DNA of 10,070 nt from Brachyspira catarrhinii (GCF_005518285.1 NZ_SJDU01000049.1:1-10070); one strand, 5' to 3'. Positions 1 to 7,122 are shown, numbered from the stretch's first letter. Numbers and translations: made by a program. Notes: generated from the letters alone by a model not told the origin.

Positions 1-20
1 TTTATCTTAATTGATTAAAG

Positions 21-39
21 GCTCGGTTTTTTATTTTTA
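21..39 (+). terminator. Possible 3' arm and U-tract of a rho-independent terminator cut by the window edge
   Basis: GGCTCGG (20-26 region) runs straight into a T-rich tract, TTTTTTATTTTT. This looks like the descending arm and U-tract of an intrinsic terminator for a plus-strand gene left of the window. The matching ascending arm (CCGAGCC) would have to lie before base 1, so the hairpin cannot be verified here. It is an inference from one arm only. Confidence 0.3.
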
Positions 40-119
40 GATTGCTTCACATTTTTCAAATATTCGCAATGACGAAAAATGCATTGTCATTGCGAGCGAG
101 TGAAACGAGTAAAGCAATC
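40..119. repeat. Palindromic intergenic repeat with nested inverted arms
   Basis: The outer arms GATTGCTT (40-47) and AAGCAATC (112-119) are perfect reverse complements. The inner arms CGCAATGAC (65-73) and GTCATTGCG (86-94) are also perfect, around a 12-base loop that itself contains the palindrome AATGCATT. The right half is relatively GC-rich (GCGAGCGAGTGAAACGAG), unlike the surrounding AT-rich DNA. From general knowledge, words of the form GTCATTGCGAGC...GCAATCC recur as dispersed intergenic repeats in several bacterial genomes, so this is probably one copy of a REP- or MITE-like family. No open reading frame is present. It lies just downstream of the CapA-like gene and may fold in RNA, but no U-tract follows it on either strand, so it is not a textbook terminator. 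Confidence 0.65.
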
Positions 120-143
120 CAAATAAAAATCTATTTTGTGTGT

Positions 144-161
144 ATTGCAAATGTTTGCAAT
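144..161. repeat. Perfect 8-bp inverted repeat beyond the CapA-like gene
   Basis: ATTGCAAATGTTTGCAAT is a perfect dyad with 8-base arms and a 2-base centre. It lies about 10 bases past the stop of the CapA-like gene (minus strand). GCAATGAC at its right edge repeats the inner arm of the larger palindrome at 40-119, so the two may be parts of one element. A 5-bp dyad, GACTA (162-166) and TAGTC (176-180), spans the stop codon. These may protect or end the transcript, but no U-run follows. Confidence 0.5.
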
Positions 162-170
162 GACTATTTT

Positions 171-1301
171 TTAATTAGTCATATTTTCCACAAATAAATC
201 TTTTACATTTTCATTCGTTAAATGGCTATAAAATTGATTTATCAGTTTATAACCGTTTTTTATAGCGTTTGTGTCGTAATCGCTATAAATATAATTTGTT
301 TTGAGTTCTGGCATAGAAATTTCGGGATTTTCTTTTATCGGTTTCATTATAAAATCAAAATCATTTTTATTAAATTTATTTTTATAAAAAAACGCGTAAT
401 ATGTCGGCATAAATTCAAAATTAATTTCTTTATTTTCTTTTATTTCCAAAGATAAAATCGTCCCAATATCTAAATAAGGATATCGTCCTTTATGACTCGA
501 TATAAAATTTCCGAGCGAATATATTATTATTCCTTTATGATTTTCTCCTTCGTATATTTCGGAACATCTCGGAACATGCGGATGATGTCCTATTATTATA
601 TCGACACCGTTTTCGATTAAATTTCTTGCAATTTCTATTGTCGATTTTTCTGGTTCTGTAGTATATTCCAAACCGAAATGAAGAGAGATAATTTTTAATT
701 CTCCGTTTGTCGCCAAAGTTAAATCGTCTTTTACTTTTTCTATCAAATCTTTTTCTTTAGGGAAAAAATTCATAAAATAAAAATATCCGTTTTCGTTTGT
801 TCTATAACTTATTCCGTTGTCAAGCATTGTATAAGCAGACAAAAAAATCGGAATATCGTTAATATTCGTTATCAAAGGTTTTATATCGTTATCGTTTGTC
901 GAGCCTCCTAATATCAATTTATTATTTCTTTCAATTTCCGCTATCGTTTGAGCTTCCGCTTGAGCGCCTTGGTCGTAAGCGTGATTATTCGCCACGGAAA
1001 ATAAATCAAAATAATTAAAAAAATATCTTAAATATTCTATTGAGCCGTTAAATTCGGGGTAGGGCATTGGAGGTTTATTCGTATTAACGGCAAATTCTAA
1101 ATTGGCAAATATTATATCTCCCGTCAAATAATCTTTTAAGTCTATTAAAATATCTTTATTTTCAAAAGATTTTACCACATTAGGATGCGTCATTATATCG
1201 CCTACAAAAACGAGTTTGGCTGATTTTGGTTCTTTTTGAATTTCTTTATTGCATGAAAATAAAAATATCATAATTATAAAGAAAATATATTTAAATTTCA
1301 T
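171..1301 (-). CDS. CapA/PgsA-like metallophosphatase-fold lipoprotein
   Basis: This is a 376-residue protein of the CapA family (PF09587, calcineurin-like phosphoesterase fold). Relatives include the capsule/poly-gamma-glutamate proteins CapA and PgsA, but the substrate here is unknown. The N-terminus is a lipoprotein signal (hydrophobic residues 5-16, lipobox FLFSC with Cys17), so the mature protein should be membrane-anchored outside the cytoplasm. Visible motifs are VGD (D35), ANLE (67-69), NNHxxD (105-110), SLHFGLEY (206-213), GHHPHV (238-243) and YSLGNF (261-266). These are the family's predicted metal and active-site positions, all intact. I chose the ATG at 1301, not the ATG at 1334 in the same frame, because it places the signal peptide at residue 1 and has a GAGGA Shine-Dalgarno 8 bases upstream. 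The start lies inside the end of the CorC-like gene (11-base overlap), suggesting translational coupling. A capsule role is not supported by the neighbours. Confidence 0.85.
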   Translation of the reverse strand: MKFKYIFFIIMIFLFSCNKEIQKEPKSAKLVFVGDIMTHPNVVKSFENKDILIDLKDYLTGDIIFANLEFAVNTNKPPMPYPEFNGSIEYLRYFFNYFDLFSVANNHAYDQGAQAEAQTIAEIERNNKLILGGSTNDNDIKPLITNINDIPIFLSAYTMLDNGISYRTNENGYFYFMNFFPKEKDLIEKVKDDLTLATNGELKIISLHFGLEYTTEPEKSTIEIARNLIENGVDIIIGHHPHVPRCSEIYEGENHKGIIIYSLGNFISSHKGRYPYLDIGTILSLEIKENKEINFEFMPTYYAFFYKNKFNKNDFDFIMKPIKENPEISMPELKTNYIYSDYDTNAIKNGYKLINQFYSHLTNENVKDLFVENMTN

Positions 1302-2676
1302 TATAATTATCCTCGTTATTTTTACCTTCCGCATTTTTTGATTCTTCTTCGTTCGATTCCGACATTCTTATATTTTTAATCGGAGTGAATTCCATTTCAA
1401 TTATTCTTCTGTCTTCCACTTTCATTATTCTTATTCTATAGCCGTTTAATATTAATCTTTCGTTCGTTTCTGGAATATGGTCTAATTTGTCTATAACATA
1501 ACCCGCAATAGTTTGATATTCTTCATGTTCTTCAATATTCCAATTTAAAGCTTCGTTCACTTCCTCTATTGAAGCCGTGCCGTTTACTATTATTCTTTTT
1601 CCTTTGAATTTAATCAAATCTTCTTCTCTCTTATCGCTTTCGTCCGTTATATCGCCCATAATCTCTTCGACTATATCTTCCATAGTGACAAGTCCCGCAG
1701 TTCCTCCGTATTCGTCAATAGTTATAGCCATTTGCAATTTCTTTTTTTGCATATCGTTAAATAAACTGCTTATTGTTTTAGTTTCGGGTATAAAATACGG
1801 AAGCATTATATAATCAATAGCTTTATTTTTAGTTTTGTTTTTATTATTCGATTTTAAATAATCTTTAAATAACGAGCGAGTATGAAATATTCCGATTATA
1901 TGGTCTATAGTTTCTTCATATACGGGAAATCTTGAAAGCCCCGTTTCTACCGTAAGGCGAATTATATCGCTTATCTCCGTTTCCGCTTCTATACAAACCA
2001 TATCGACTCTCGGCGTCATTATTTCGTCAACGGTTTTGCTTCTGAAGTCGATTACTCCCGTTAGTAATTCATGAGTAGATTCTTTGATTATTCCTTCTTT
2101 ATGTCCTATATGAATTATCGTGGTAATATCGTCCATACTTGATAAAGCGCTTCTTCTTTCCGTATTCCTCAAATTTTTTGGGACTAAATAATTCATTATA
2201 AAAGTGGTTATTTTATCCATTAAAAAAGTTATAGGTTTAAAAATAAAATAACTCGCTTTCATAAAATATAAAAGATAAGGAATTGTTTTTTCGGCGTTTA
2301 CTCTCATCAATATTTTTGGCAAAATCTCTCCGAATATTATAATAAGAACGGTTATAGTTATAGTTGATATTGTAACCGTTAAATTCTCGGATAGATTTGT
2401 AAATGTTCTCGCTATTCTTATGGCAAAGACGGTAATCATAGAGCTTGCGGTAATATTTACTATATTATTTCCGACAAGCAAACTCGGTATCATCGAACTC
2501 GATTTACCCCAATATTTCATGTCTTCTTCTTTAATTTTTTTCTCTCTAACAAGACGCATTAAAGTTACTTCGTCTATGGTGGTATATGCCGTTTCGCTTC
2601 CAGAAAATAGTGCCGAAAGCATTATAAGAATTATTATAATAAATACTTCGATAAAATAAATTAATAGAATTTCCAT
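1291..2676 (-). CDS. CNNM/CorC (HlyC/TlyC) family membrane protein with CBS pair
   Basis: This 461-residue protein has the full architecture of the bacterial CorC/CNNM family, linked to Mg2+ (or Co2+) efflux or homeostasis in the inner membrane. The N-terminal DUF21/CNNM membrane domain spans about 1-165. It has hydrophobic segments near 4-24, 61-88, 100-118 and 131-163, the SGSE signature at 25-28 and GEILPK at 116-121. A CBS pair follows: CBS1 about 217-270, beginning MTPR, and CBS2 about 286-342 with DEYGGTAGLVTMEDIVEEI (321-339). The CorC_HlyC domain covers about 350-434, and an acidic, Asn-rich tail ends the protein. The C-terminal half corresponds to what was named haemolysin TlyC in Brachyspira; haemolytic activity should not be assumed. 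An in-frame TAA just upstream fixes ATG 2676 as the only ATG start that keeps the first membrane segment. It lies 25 bases after cheX and lacks a recognisable Shine-Dalgarno. Confidence 0.9.
   Translation of the reverse strand: MEILLIYFIEVFIIIILIMLSALFSGSETAYTTIDEVTLMRLVREKKIKEEDMKYWGKSSSMIPSLLVGNNIVNITASSMITVFAIRIARTFTNLSENLTVTISTITITVLIIIFGEILPKILMRVNAEKTIPYLLYFMKASYFIFKPITFLMDKITTFIMNYLVPKNLRNTERRSALSSMDDITTIIHIGHKEGIIKESTHELLTGVIDFRSKTVDEIMTPRVDMVCIEAETEISDIIRLTVETGLSRFPVYEETIDHIIGIFHTRSLFKDYLKSNNKNKTKNKAIDYIMLPYFIPETKTISSLFNDMQKKKLQMAITIDEYGGTAGLVTMEDIVEEIMGDITDESDKREEDLIKFKGKRIIVNGTASIEEVNEALNWNIEEHEEYQTIAGYVIDKLDHIPETNERLILNGYRIRIMKVEDRRIIEMEFTPIKNIRMSESNEEESKNAEGKNNEDNYNEI
1310..1314 (-). 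promoter_or_regulatory. Shine-Dalgarno that sets the CapA-like start
   Basis: The minus strand reads GAGGA 8 bases before the ATG at 1301, inside the coding end of the CorC-like gene. The alternative upstream ATG at 1334 has only a weak AAGAAGAA stretch. This favours the shorter lipoprotein form. Confidence 0.7.
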
Positions 2677-2701
2677 ATAATAAAGTTAAGGAATTATTAT
2701 T

Positions 2702-3202
2702 TTAAATATCCATCGCTATATTGACGCTTACGAAACCTATATTCGATTGAAAAGGAATAATAATAGTTTTTAGATTTTTCGGTATAATTTGTATCTCTTT
2801 ACCAAAATATAAAATAGGAGGAGTAATATCGCAACTTATACCTTCTTCGGATAATTTCGTTATTGCAAGTCCGCTTATCGTATTTCCTATTTCGTTTATT
2901 ACGCTTCTCATCATATCTTCGAATTCTTCTTCGGAGTCGTATTCGGAACGTTTTTTATCGGTAAGGTTTTCCGTTAAAAGTTGAGAAAAATTTTCGGGGA
3001 ATTCGTATAAAACTTGTCCGTTTACATCTCCCACAATTCCTATGGCAACGCCGTAGCCAGAGAATAATTTTCTGCCCTGTCCTTTTACCAATGTTCCCTT
3101 TTCCATAGAAACTCCCGCCATTTCTTTAAATATCGAAACTAAAGAAACTATAAACGGATTGATAAATCTAACATCCATGAATTTTATCGTATTTGTCGTC
3201 AT
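2702..3202 (-). CDS. cheX: CheX-type CheY-P phosphatase
   Basis: This 166-residue protein belongs to the CheC/CheX/FliY phosphatase family. CheX dephosphorylates CheY-P in the cytoplasm, turning off the signal to the flagellar motor; it is the usual CheY-P phosphatase of spirochaetes. The catalytic ExxN motif is present as NEIGN (E104, N107), followed by the family pattern SGLAITKLSEEG and CDITPP (124-129). The N-terminal INPFIVS and the internal GDVNGQVLYEF strand also fit. One catalytic helix is seen, as in CheX, against two in CheC. ATG 3202 is preceded by AAGGA at 9 bases, with a second AAGGA further up. An internal ATG at 3178 would match the N-terminus of some relatives but has a poor ribosome site. 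It is the first gene of a run with the CorC-like and CapA-like genes, not next to cheA or cheY in this window. Family certain, exact partner inferred. Confidence 0.85.
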   Translation of the reverse strand: MTTNTIKFMDVRFINPFIVSLVSIFKEMAGVSMEKGTLVKGQGRKLFSGYGVAIGIVGDVNGQVLYEFPENFSQLLTENLTDKKRSEYDSEEEFEDMMRSVINEIGNTISGLAITKLSEEGISCDITPPILYFGKEIQIIPKNLKTIIIPFQSNIGFVSVNIAMDI

Positions 3203-3261
3203 ATACTATATTCCTTATTCCTTTTTATCCTAATGTTAACAGTATCGTAATATATAACCAT

Positions 3262-3289
3262 ATTATAACAAATTTTTTTATTTTTTCAA
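3262..3289 (-). promoter_or_regulatory. Sigma-70-type promoter for the cheX operon
   Basis: On the minus strand, TTGAAA (3284-3289) and TATAAT (3262-3267) are separated by 16 bases, and TG one base before the -10 makes it an extended -10 (TGTTATAAT). Transcription would begin near 3255, giving a leader of about 50 bases before cheX. The spacer is A-rich. Nothing resembling a flagellar sigma-28 promoter was seen, so cheX is probably expressed with housekeeping genes. Confidence 0.75.
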
Positions 3290-3366
3290 TTATTTATTTA
3301 GTAGTTATTAAGACTGGGCTAATGAATTTTATATAAATATAATTAATCTTAATGGTAAATATACCG

Positions 3367-3380
3367 TATATATATATATA
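3367..3380. repeat. (TA)7 dinucleotide tract
   Basis: Seven TA units sit 35 bases upstream of the dnaE -35 element. Such a tract is easily melted and can change length by slippage. Any effect on dnaE expression is speculative. Confidence 0.6.
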
Positions 3381-3414
3381 GTGTATTAAAAAATTATTAG
3401 ATAGTATTTTAAAC

Positions 3415-3443
3415 TTGCTATTTAACATAATTTATAATATAAT
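3415..3443 (+). promoter_or_regulatory. Sigma-70-type promoter for dnaE
   Basis: TTGCTA (3415-3420) and a perfect TATAAT (3438-3443) are separated by 17 bases. Transcription would start near 3450, giving a leader of about 16 bases that contains the strong AAAAGGGG ribosome site (3453-3460), 5 bases from the dnaE ATG. Confidence 0.75.
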
Positions 3444-3465
3444 ACAATAAACAAAAGGGGTTTTT

Positions 3466-6400
3466 ATGTCATTTGTTCATTTACATGTTCATACGCAATA
3501 TTCGATACTTGACGGAGCGGCGCGTATAAAATCTTTATATTCTAAAAAAGATAAAACTAAAAGGCTTATACCGGGATTAATAGACAGAGCTAAAGAACTT
3601 AATATGCCCGCTATAGCTATAACCGACCATGGAAATATGTTCGGAGTTATGGAATTCTTTTCGGAAGCGAAAGATAAAGGAATAAATCCAATTATAGGAT
3701 GCGAATTGTATGTAGCTCCAAAAACTAGATTCGATAAAAAACTTGAAAGCTCGGAAGAAAAAAGTGCAATGCATTTAGTTGTTTTGGCAAAAGATAAAGA
3801 AGGATACGATAATTTATGCAAATTGGTAACTTTCGGATATACTGAAGGATTTTACTATAGACCGCGAGTCGACCATCAATTAATAGAAAAATATCATAAA
3901 GGATTAATATGTTTAAGCGCTTGTATGGGAGGCGAAATACCGATTGCCATAAGAAGAAAAGACAATAAACAGGCTTCACAATTAGCGGAATATTATAAAT
4001 CTATATTTGGAGAAGATTTTTATATTGAACTTCAAGACCATGGAATACCCGAAGAAAAACATCTTAATAGCGAATTATATAAATTAGCAAATTCTCATAA
4101 TATAGAAACGGTTATTACGAACGATGTGCATTATGTTTTGAAAGAGGACGCGAAGGCTCATGAAATACTTCTTGCAATACAAACGAGAGCGAAATTAAGC
4201 GATGCAAAAAGATATAAATTTCCGAGCAACGATTTTCATTTGAAAAGCGAAGAAGAGATGATGAAATCCTTTTCCAAACTTCCAAAAGCTTTTGAAAATA
4301 CAATTAAAATAGCCGAACAATGCAAAGATTTGAATATAATGACTAAAAACTATTATATGCCTTCTTTTGAGCTTCCATCTGGAGAAACGGAAACTACGAT
4401 TCTTAAAAAAATGTGTCTTGAAGGACTTAATAAATATTATAATAACGATATTCCTAAAGATGCTTTGGAAAGACTCGAAATGGAACTATCCGTAATATCA
4501 AAAATGGGTTTTGAAGGTTATTTTCTTGTCGTGCAGGATTTCATAAATTATGCGAGAAATAACGATATTGCCGTTGGACCGGGAAGAGGAAGCGCCGCGG
4601 GTTCTATAGTCGCTTTCGCAACGGGAATTACAAAAGTCAATCCTTTAGATTACGATTTGCTTTTTGAAAGATTTTTGAATCCCGAAAGAAAGAGTATGCC
4701 CGATATAGATGTCGATTTTCAAGACGATAAAAGAGATTTGGTGATAGAATATGTGAAAGAAAAATACGGAAACGATAATGTCGCTCAAATAGCCACTTTC
4801 GGAACATTGGGCGGTCGCTCGGTTATAAAAGATGTTTGCAGAGTAATGGGAATGGATTTGAGCGTATCTTCAAGGTTAGCGGAAAAAGTTCCTCTTTCCA
4901 ATATCAGACTTGCAGATATATACGATGACGAAGAATTTGAAGATTTCAAAAAAGATATAGATTCGGATAGAGAATTAAAAAATATGTATGAGGTTGCCGT
5001 TCGATTAGACGGTTTGATTAGAAATGTAGGACTCCATGCGGCTGGAATTATAATATCGAATAAAGCGATTATGGATTGCGTTCCCGTTTATCAGGATTCC
5101 AAAACCAAAACGAGAGCCTGCCAATACGAAATGAATTATGTCGAAAGCGCGGGACTAATAAAAATGGATTTCTTGGGAATTAAAAACTTGCGACTCATAA
5201 AAGACGCCGTTGCCGATATAAAAAATCGTTATAATAAAGAAATCGATATTGATAAAATTCCTTTTGACGACCAAGCGGTTTACGAAATTTTTAGAAAAGC
5301 GGACACTGGCGGAATATTCCAATTTGAAAGCGCGGGAATGAGACAGATGCTTTTGAATATTAAACCTACGGAATTTATGGATTTGGTTTCGAGCGTAGCG
5401 TTGTTTCGCCCAGGTCCTTTAAAAGCGGGAATGGATAAAGATTATGCCGACAGAAAAAATAAAAGAAAAAATATAGTTTATAAACATCCCGATTTGAAAC
5501 CTATACTTGAGGAGAGTCAGGGAGTGCTTATATATCAAGAGCAGATTATGGCTATAAGTAGAGCGATTGGCGGATTCACGGCTGCGGAAGCGGACGATTT
5601 AAGAAAGGCTATGGGTAAAAAAATAGTCGACAAAATGAATTCTATGGAAGCGAAATTTATCGAAGGCGGACTCAAAAACGGATACGATAAAGAATTGCTC
5701 GTTTATCTATTCGACACTATGAAAGGTTTTGCAGAATACGGTTTCAATAAATCTCACTCGGTATGTTACGCTTTAATAGCTTATCAAGAGGCTTATATCA
5801 AGGCGCATTATCCTATGGAATATTATGTAGCTTTGCTCAATACGACAATAACCGATACGGATAAAATAGCTTTATACTTAAACGAAATCAAACAAAAAAA
5901 TATAGAAATAGTTACCGCCTCGATACCAGAAAGCGACGCCTTATTTTCTCAGAAAAATGGAAAAATAATTTACGGATTAAGCGCCGTTAAAGGAGTCGGT
6001 TATCAAGCGGCTTTTGCAATTCAAGAAGAAAGAGAAAAAAACGGGGAATATAAATCTTTAGAGGATTTTGTAAAAAGAGTCGATTCGCATTTGGTTAATA
6101 GAAGAGTTTACGAAGCGTTAATAAAATGCGGGGCTTTCTCTGATTTCGGACATACGGAAAACGCTTTAATATCTTCGCTCGATTCGATACTTGCTCATGC
6201 GGCAAATTATCAAAAAGAAACTCTATCGGGACAAACGATGCTTTTCGATTCCGTTTCGGCTGACGATATTGGAGACGCCACTTTGGTAATAGAAAAACAA
6301 ATTGAATACGCAAGCAATATATTAATGGAAAATGAAAAAGAGGTTTTGGGATTTTCTTTAAGATTCCATCCTTTTGCAAATTATATAAATAAAATAGATT

Positions 6401-7122
6401 ATAAATATTTTAATAATCTTTTGGAATTGGATAAATTGGAAGACAAATACGAATTTTCAATTCCCGCCGTTATAACTAAAATATACGAATCTACGACTAA
6501 AAAAAATATTCCGATGATTACTTTGAATGTGATAGATTTATTTACCGAATCGGTTTTCTATATTACGGCAAAAAATCAAATAGAAAAATATAGAGACATC
6601 TTAAACGAACAAACTGCAATTTTGATTAAAGGCAAAAGAGAAAAAAGCAGATTCAACGATAGAATTTATAATAATATAATAGAAATAAAAGAACTTGACG
6701 CTTATTTGGAAAATAAAAACTTGAAAGAAGTGAAAAGAACAATAAAAACAAACGATTTTGAAAACGCTACTGCAAAATCAATTAAAGTTGAAAATAATAA
6801 TTCTGAAAATCCTTTTAAGAATAAAGAATCAAATCCTAAAATTTCCGACAGTAATTATAATTTTATTAAAAATTCCAATTCTGGAAAAAAACAATTATCT
6901 CTTTATATGAATAAAAATATTTTTGACGATATGGATTTATTATGCTTGCAAAACGCTATTTCGAGCAATCCTGGAGATTATACTATTTTCTTAAAATTGA
7001 AATCCGAAAGCGGAACGGAAATATTTAAAATAGGCGAAGATTATAAAGTAGAGCCAAACGCGAGATTTTTTAACGAAGCTAAAAATTCTTTAAGGTCTTT
7101 AATAGAAATAGAATACGCTTAA
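3466..7122 (+). CDS. dnaE: DNA polymerase III alpha subunit
   Basis: This is the 1218-residue C-family replicative polymerase, catalytic core of the replisome. Domains in order: PHP about 3-290, polymerase palm/thumb/fingers about 300-830, helix-hairpin-helix about 836-850 (VKGVG), OB fold about 997-1075, an Asn/Lys-rich linker about 1081-1140, and the C-terminal tau-binding-type domain 1141-1218. Palm signatures are GPGRGSAAGS (371-380), PDIDVDF (412-418, catalytic D415 and D417) and KMDFLG (third Asp D568); FRPGP (647-651) and GFNKSHSVCYALI follow. The PHP metal ligands look complete (H7, H9, D16, H55, E80, H103, C153, D220, H222). QTMLF (923-927) matches the internal sliding-clamp-binding motif. 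It is slightly longer than E. coli DnaE (1160), mainly through the linker. Its own promoter and AAAAGGGG ribosome site lie just upstream. Its TAA stop overlaps that of the converging methyltransferase gene. Confidence 0.97.
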   Translation: MSFVHLHVHTQYSILDGAARIKSLYSKKDKTKRLIPGLIDRAKELNMPAIAITDHGNMFGVMEFFSEAKDKGINPIIGCELYVAPKTRFDKKLESSEEKSAMHLVVLAKDKEGYDNLCKLVTFGYTEGFYYRPRVDHQLIEKYHKGLICLSACMGGEIPIAIRRKDNKQASQLAEYYKSIFGEDFYIELQDHGIPEEKHLNSELYKLANSHNIETVITNDVHYVLKEDAKAHEILLAIQTRAKLSDAKRYKFPSNDFHLKSEEEMMKSFSKLPKAFENTIKIAEQCKDLNIMTKNYYMPSFELPSGETETTILKKMCLEGLNKYYNNDIPKDALERLEMELSVISKMGFEGYFLVVQDFINYARNNDIAVGPGRGSAAGSIVAFATGITKVNPLDYDLLFERFLNPERKSMPDIDVDFQDDKRDLVIEYVKEKYGNDNVAQIATFGTLGGRSVIKDVCRVMGMDLSVSSRLAEKVPLSNIRLADIYDDEEFEDFKKDIDSDRELKNMYEVAVRLDGLIRNVGLHAAGIIISNKAIMDCVPVYQDSKTKTRACQYEMNYVESAGLIKMDFLGIKNLRLIKDAVADIKNRYNKEIDIDKIPFDDQAVYEIFRKADTGGIFQFESAGMRQMLLNIKPTEFMDLVSSVALFRPGPLKAGMDKDYADRKNKRKNIVYKHPDLKPILEESQGVLIYQEQIMAISRAIGGFTAAEADDLRKAMGKKIVDKMNSMEAKFIEGGLKNGYDKELLVYLFDTMKGFAEYGFNKSHSVCYALIAYQEAYIKAHYPMEYYVALLNTTITDTDKIALYLNEIKQKNIEIVTASIPESDALFSQKNGKIIYGLSAVKGVGYQAAFAIQEEREKNGEYKSLEDFVKRVDSHLVNRRVYEALIKCGAFSDFGHTENALISSLDSILAHAANYQKETLSGQTMLFDSVSADDIGDATLVIEKQIEYASNILMENEKEVLGFSLRFHPFANYINKIDYKYFNNLLELDKLEDKYEFSIPAVITKIYESTTKKNIPMITLNVIDLFTESVFYITAKNQIEKYRDILNEQTAILIKGKREKSRFNDRIYNNIIEIKELDAYLENKNLKEVKRTIKTNDFENATAKSIKVENNNSENPFKNKESNPKISDSNYNFIKNSNSGKKQLSLYMNKNIFDDMDLLCLQNAISSNPGDYTIFLKLKSESGTEIFKIGEDYKVEPNARFFNEAKNSLRSLIEIEYA
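7119..7122. other. Shared TTAA: overlapping convergent stop codons
   Basis: The palindrome TTAA supplies the TAA stop of dnaE (7120-7122, plus strand) and the TAA stop of the methyltransferase (7119-7121, minus strand). There is no intergenic space and hence no room for a terminator outside coding sequence. Confidence 0.95.

Larger units (their letters stand above)
3203..3465. other. Divergent intergenic region between cheX and dnaE
   Basis: These 263 bases separate two divergent genes and contain one promoter for each. Between the promoters lies about 130 bases of AT-rich DNA with a (TA)7 tract at 3367-3380 and no credible reading frame or RNA gene. The two -10 elements are about 170 bases apart, so the promoters do not overlap. 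Confidence 0.6.

Noticed and set aside
65..94. Intrinsic terminator of the CapA-like transcript
   Set aside because: The stem is good, but no run of U follows it on either strand; it is better described as part of a palindromic repeat.
40..164. CRISPR array, because of repeated ATTGC/GCAAT words
   Set aside because: The words alternate in orientation and are only 5-9 bases long; there are no regular direct repeats with equal-length spacers and no cas genes.
222..455. Plus-strand reading frame of 77 codons opposite the CapA-like gene
   Set aside because: It is antisense to a gene with clear motifs, its product is mostly Phe/Ile/Lys from AT-rich complement, and it has no ribosome site or recognisable domain.
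171..1301. Capsule biosynthesis operon
   Set aside because: Only the CapA-like fold points to it; there are no capB/capC or polymer-synthesis partners, and the neighbours are cheX and a CorC-like gene.
2420..2659. Plus-strand frame encoding a hydrophobic 79-residue peptide
   Set aside because: It mirrors the membrane-domain codons of the CorC-like gene on the other strand; the hydrophobicity is a by-product of complementing that sequence.
1291..2676. Secreted haemolysin, from the TlyC/HlyC family name
   Set aside because: The protein has a full DUF21 membrane domain with CBS and CorC_HlyC domains and no secretion signal typical of a toxin; the name is historical.
3310..3330. Sigma-54 or sigma-28 promoter around the GACTGGGCTAATG stretch upstream of cheX
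   Set aside because: The spacing and core residues of neither consensus are met; ordinary -10/-35 elements account for both divergent genes.
3489..3979. Several minus-strand frames inside the start of dnaE
   Set aside because: They overlap each other and lie fully opposite the conserved PHP domain; none has a ribosome site or family signature.
6095..6379. Minus-strand frame of 94 codons within dnaE
   Set aside because: It is antisense to the helix-hairpin-helix to OB region of dnaE and shows no domain or start signal.
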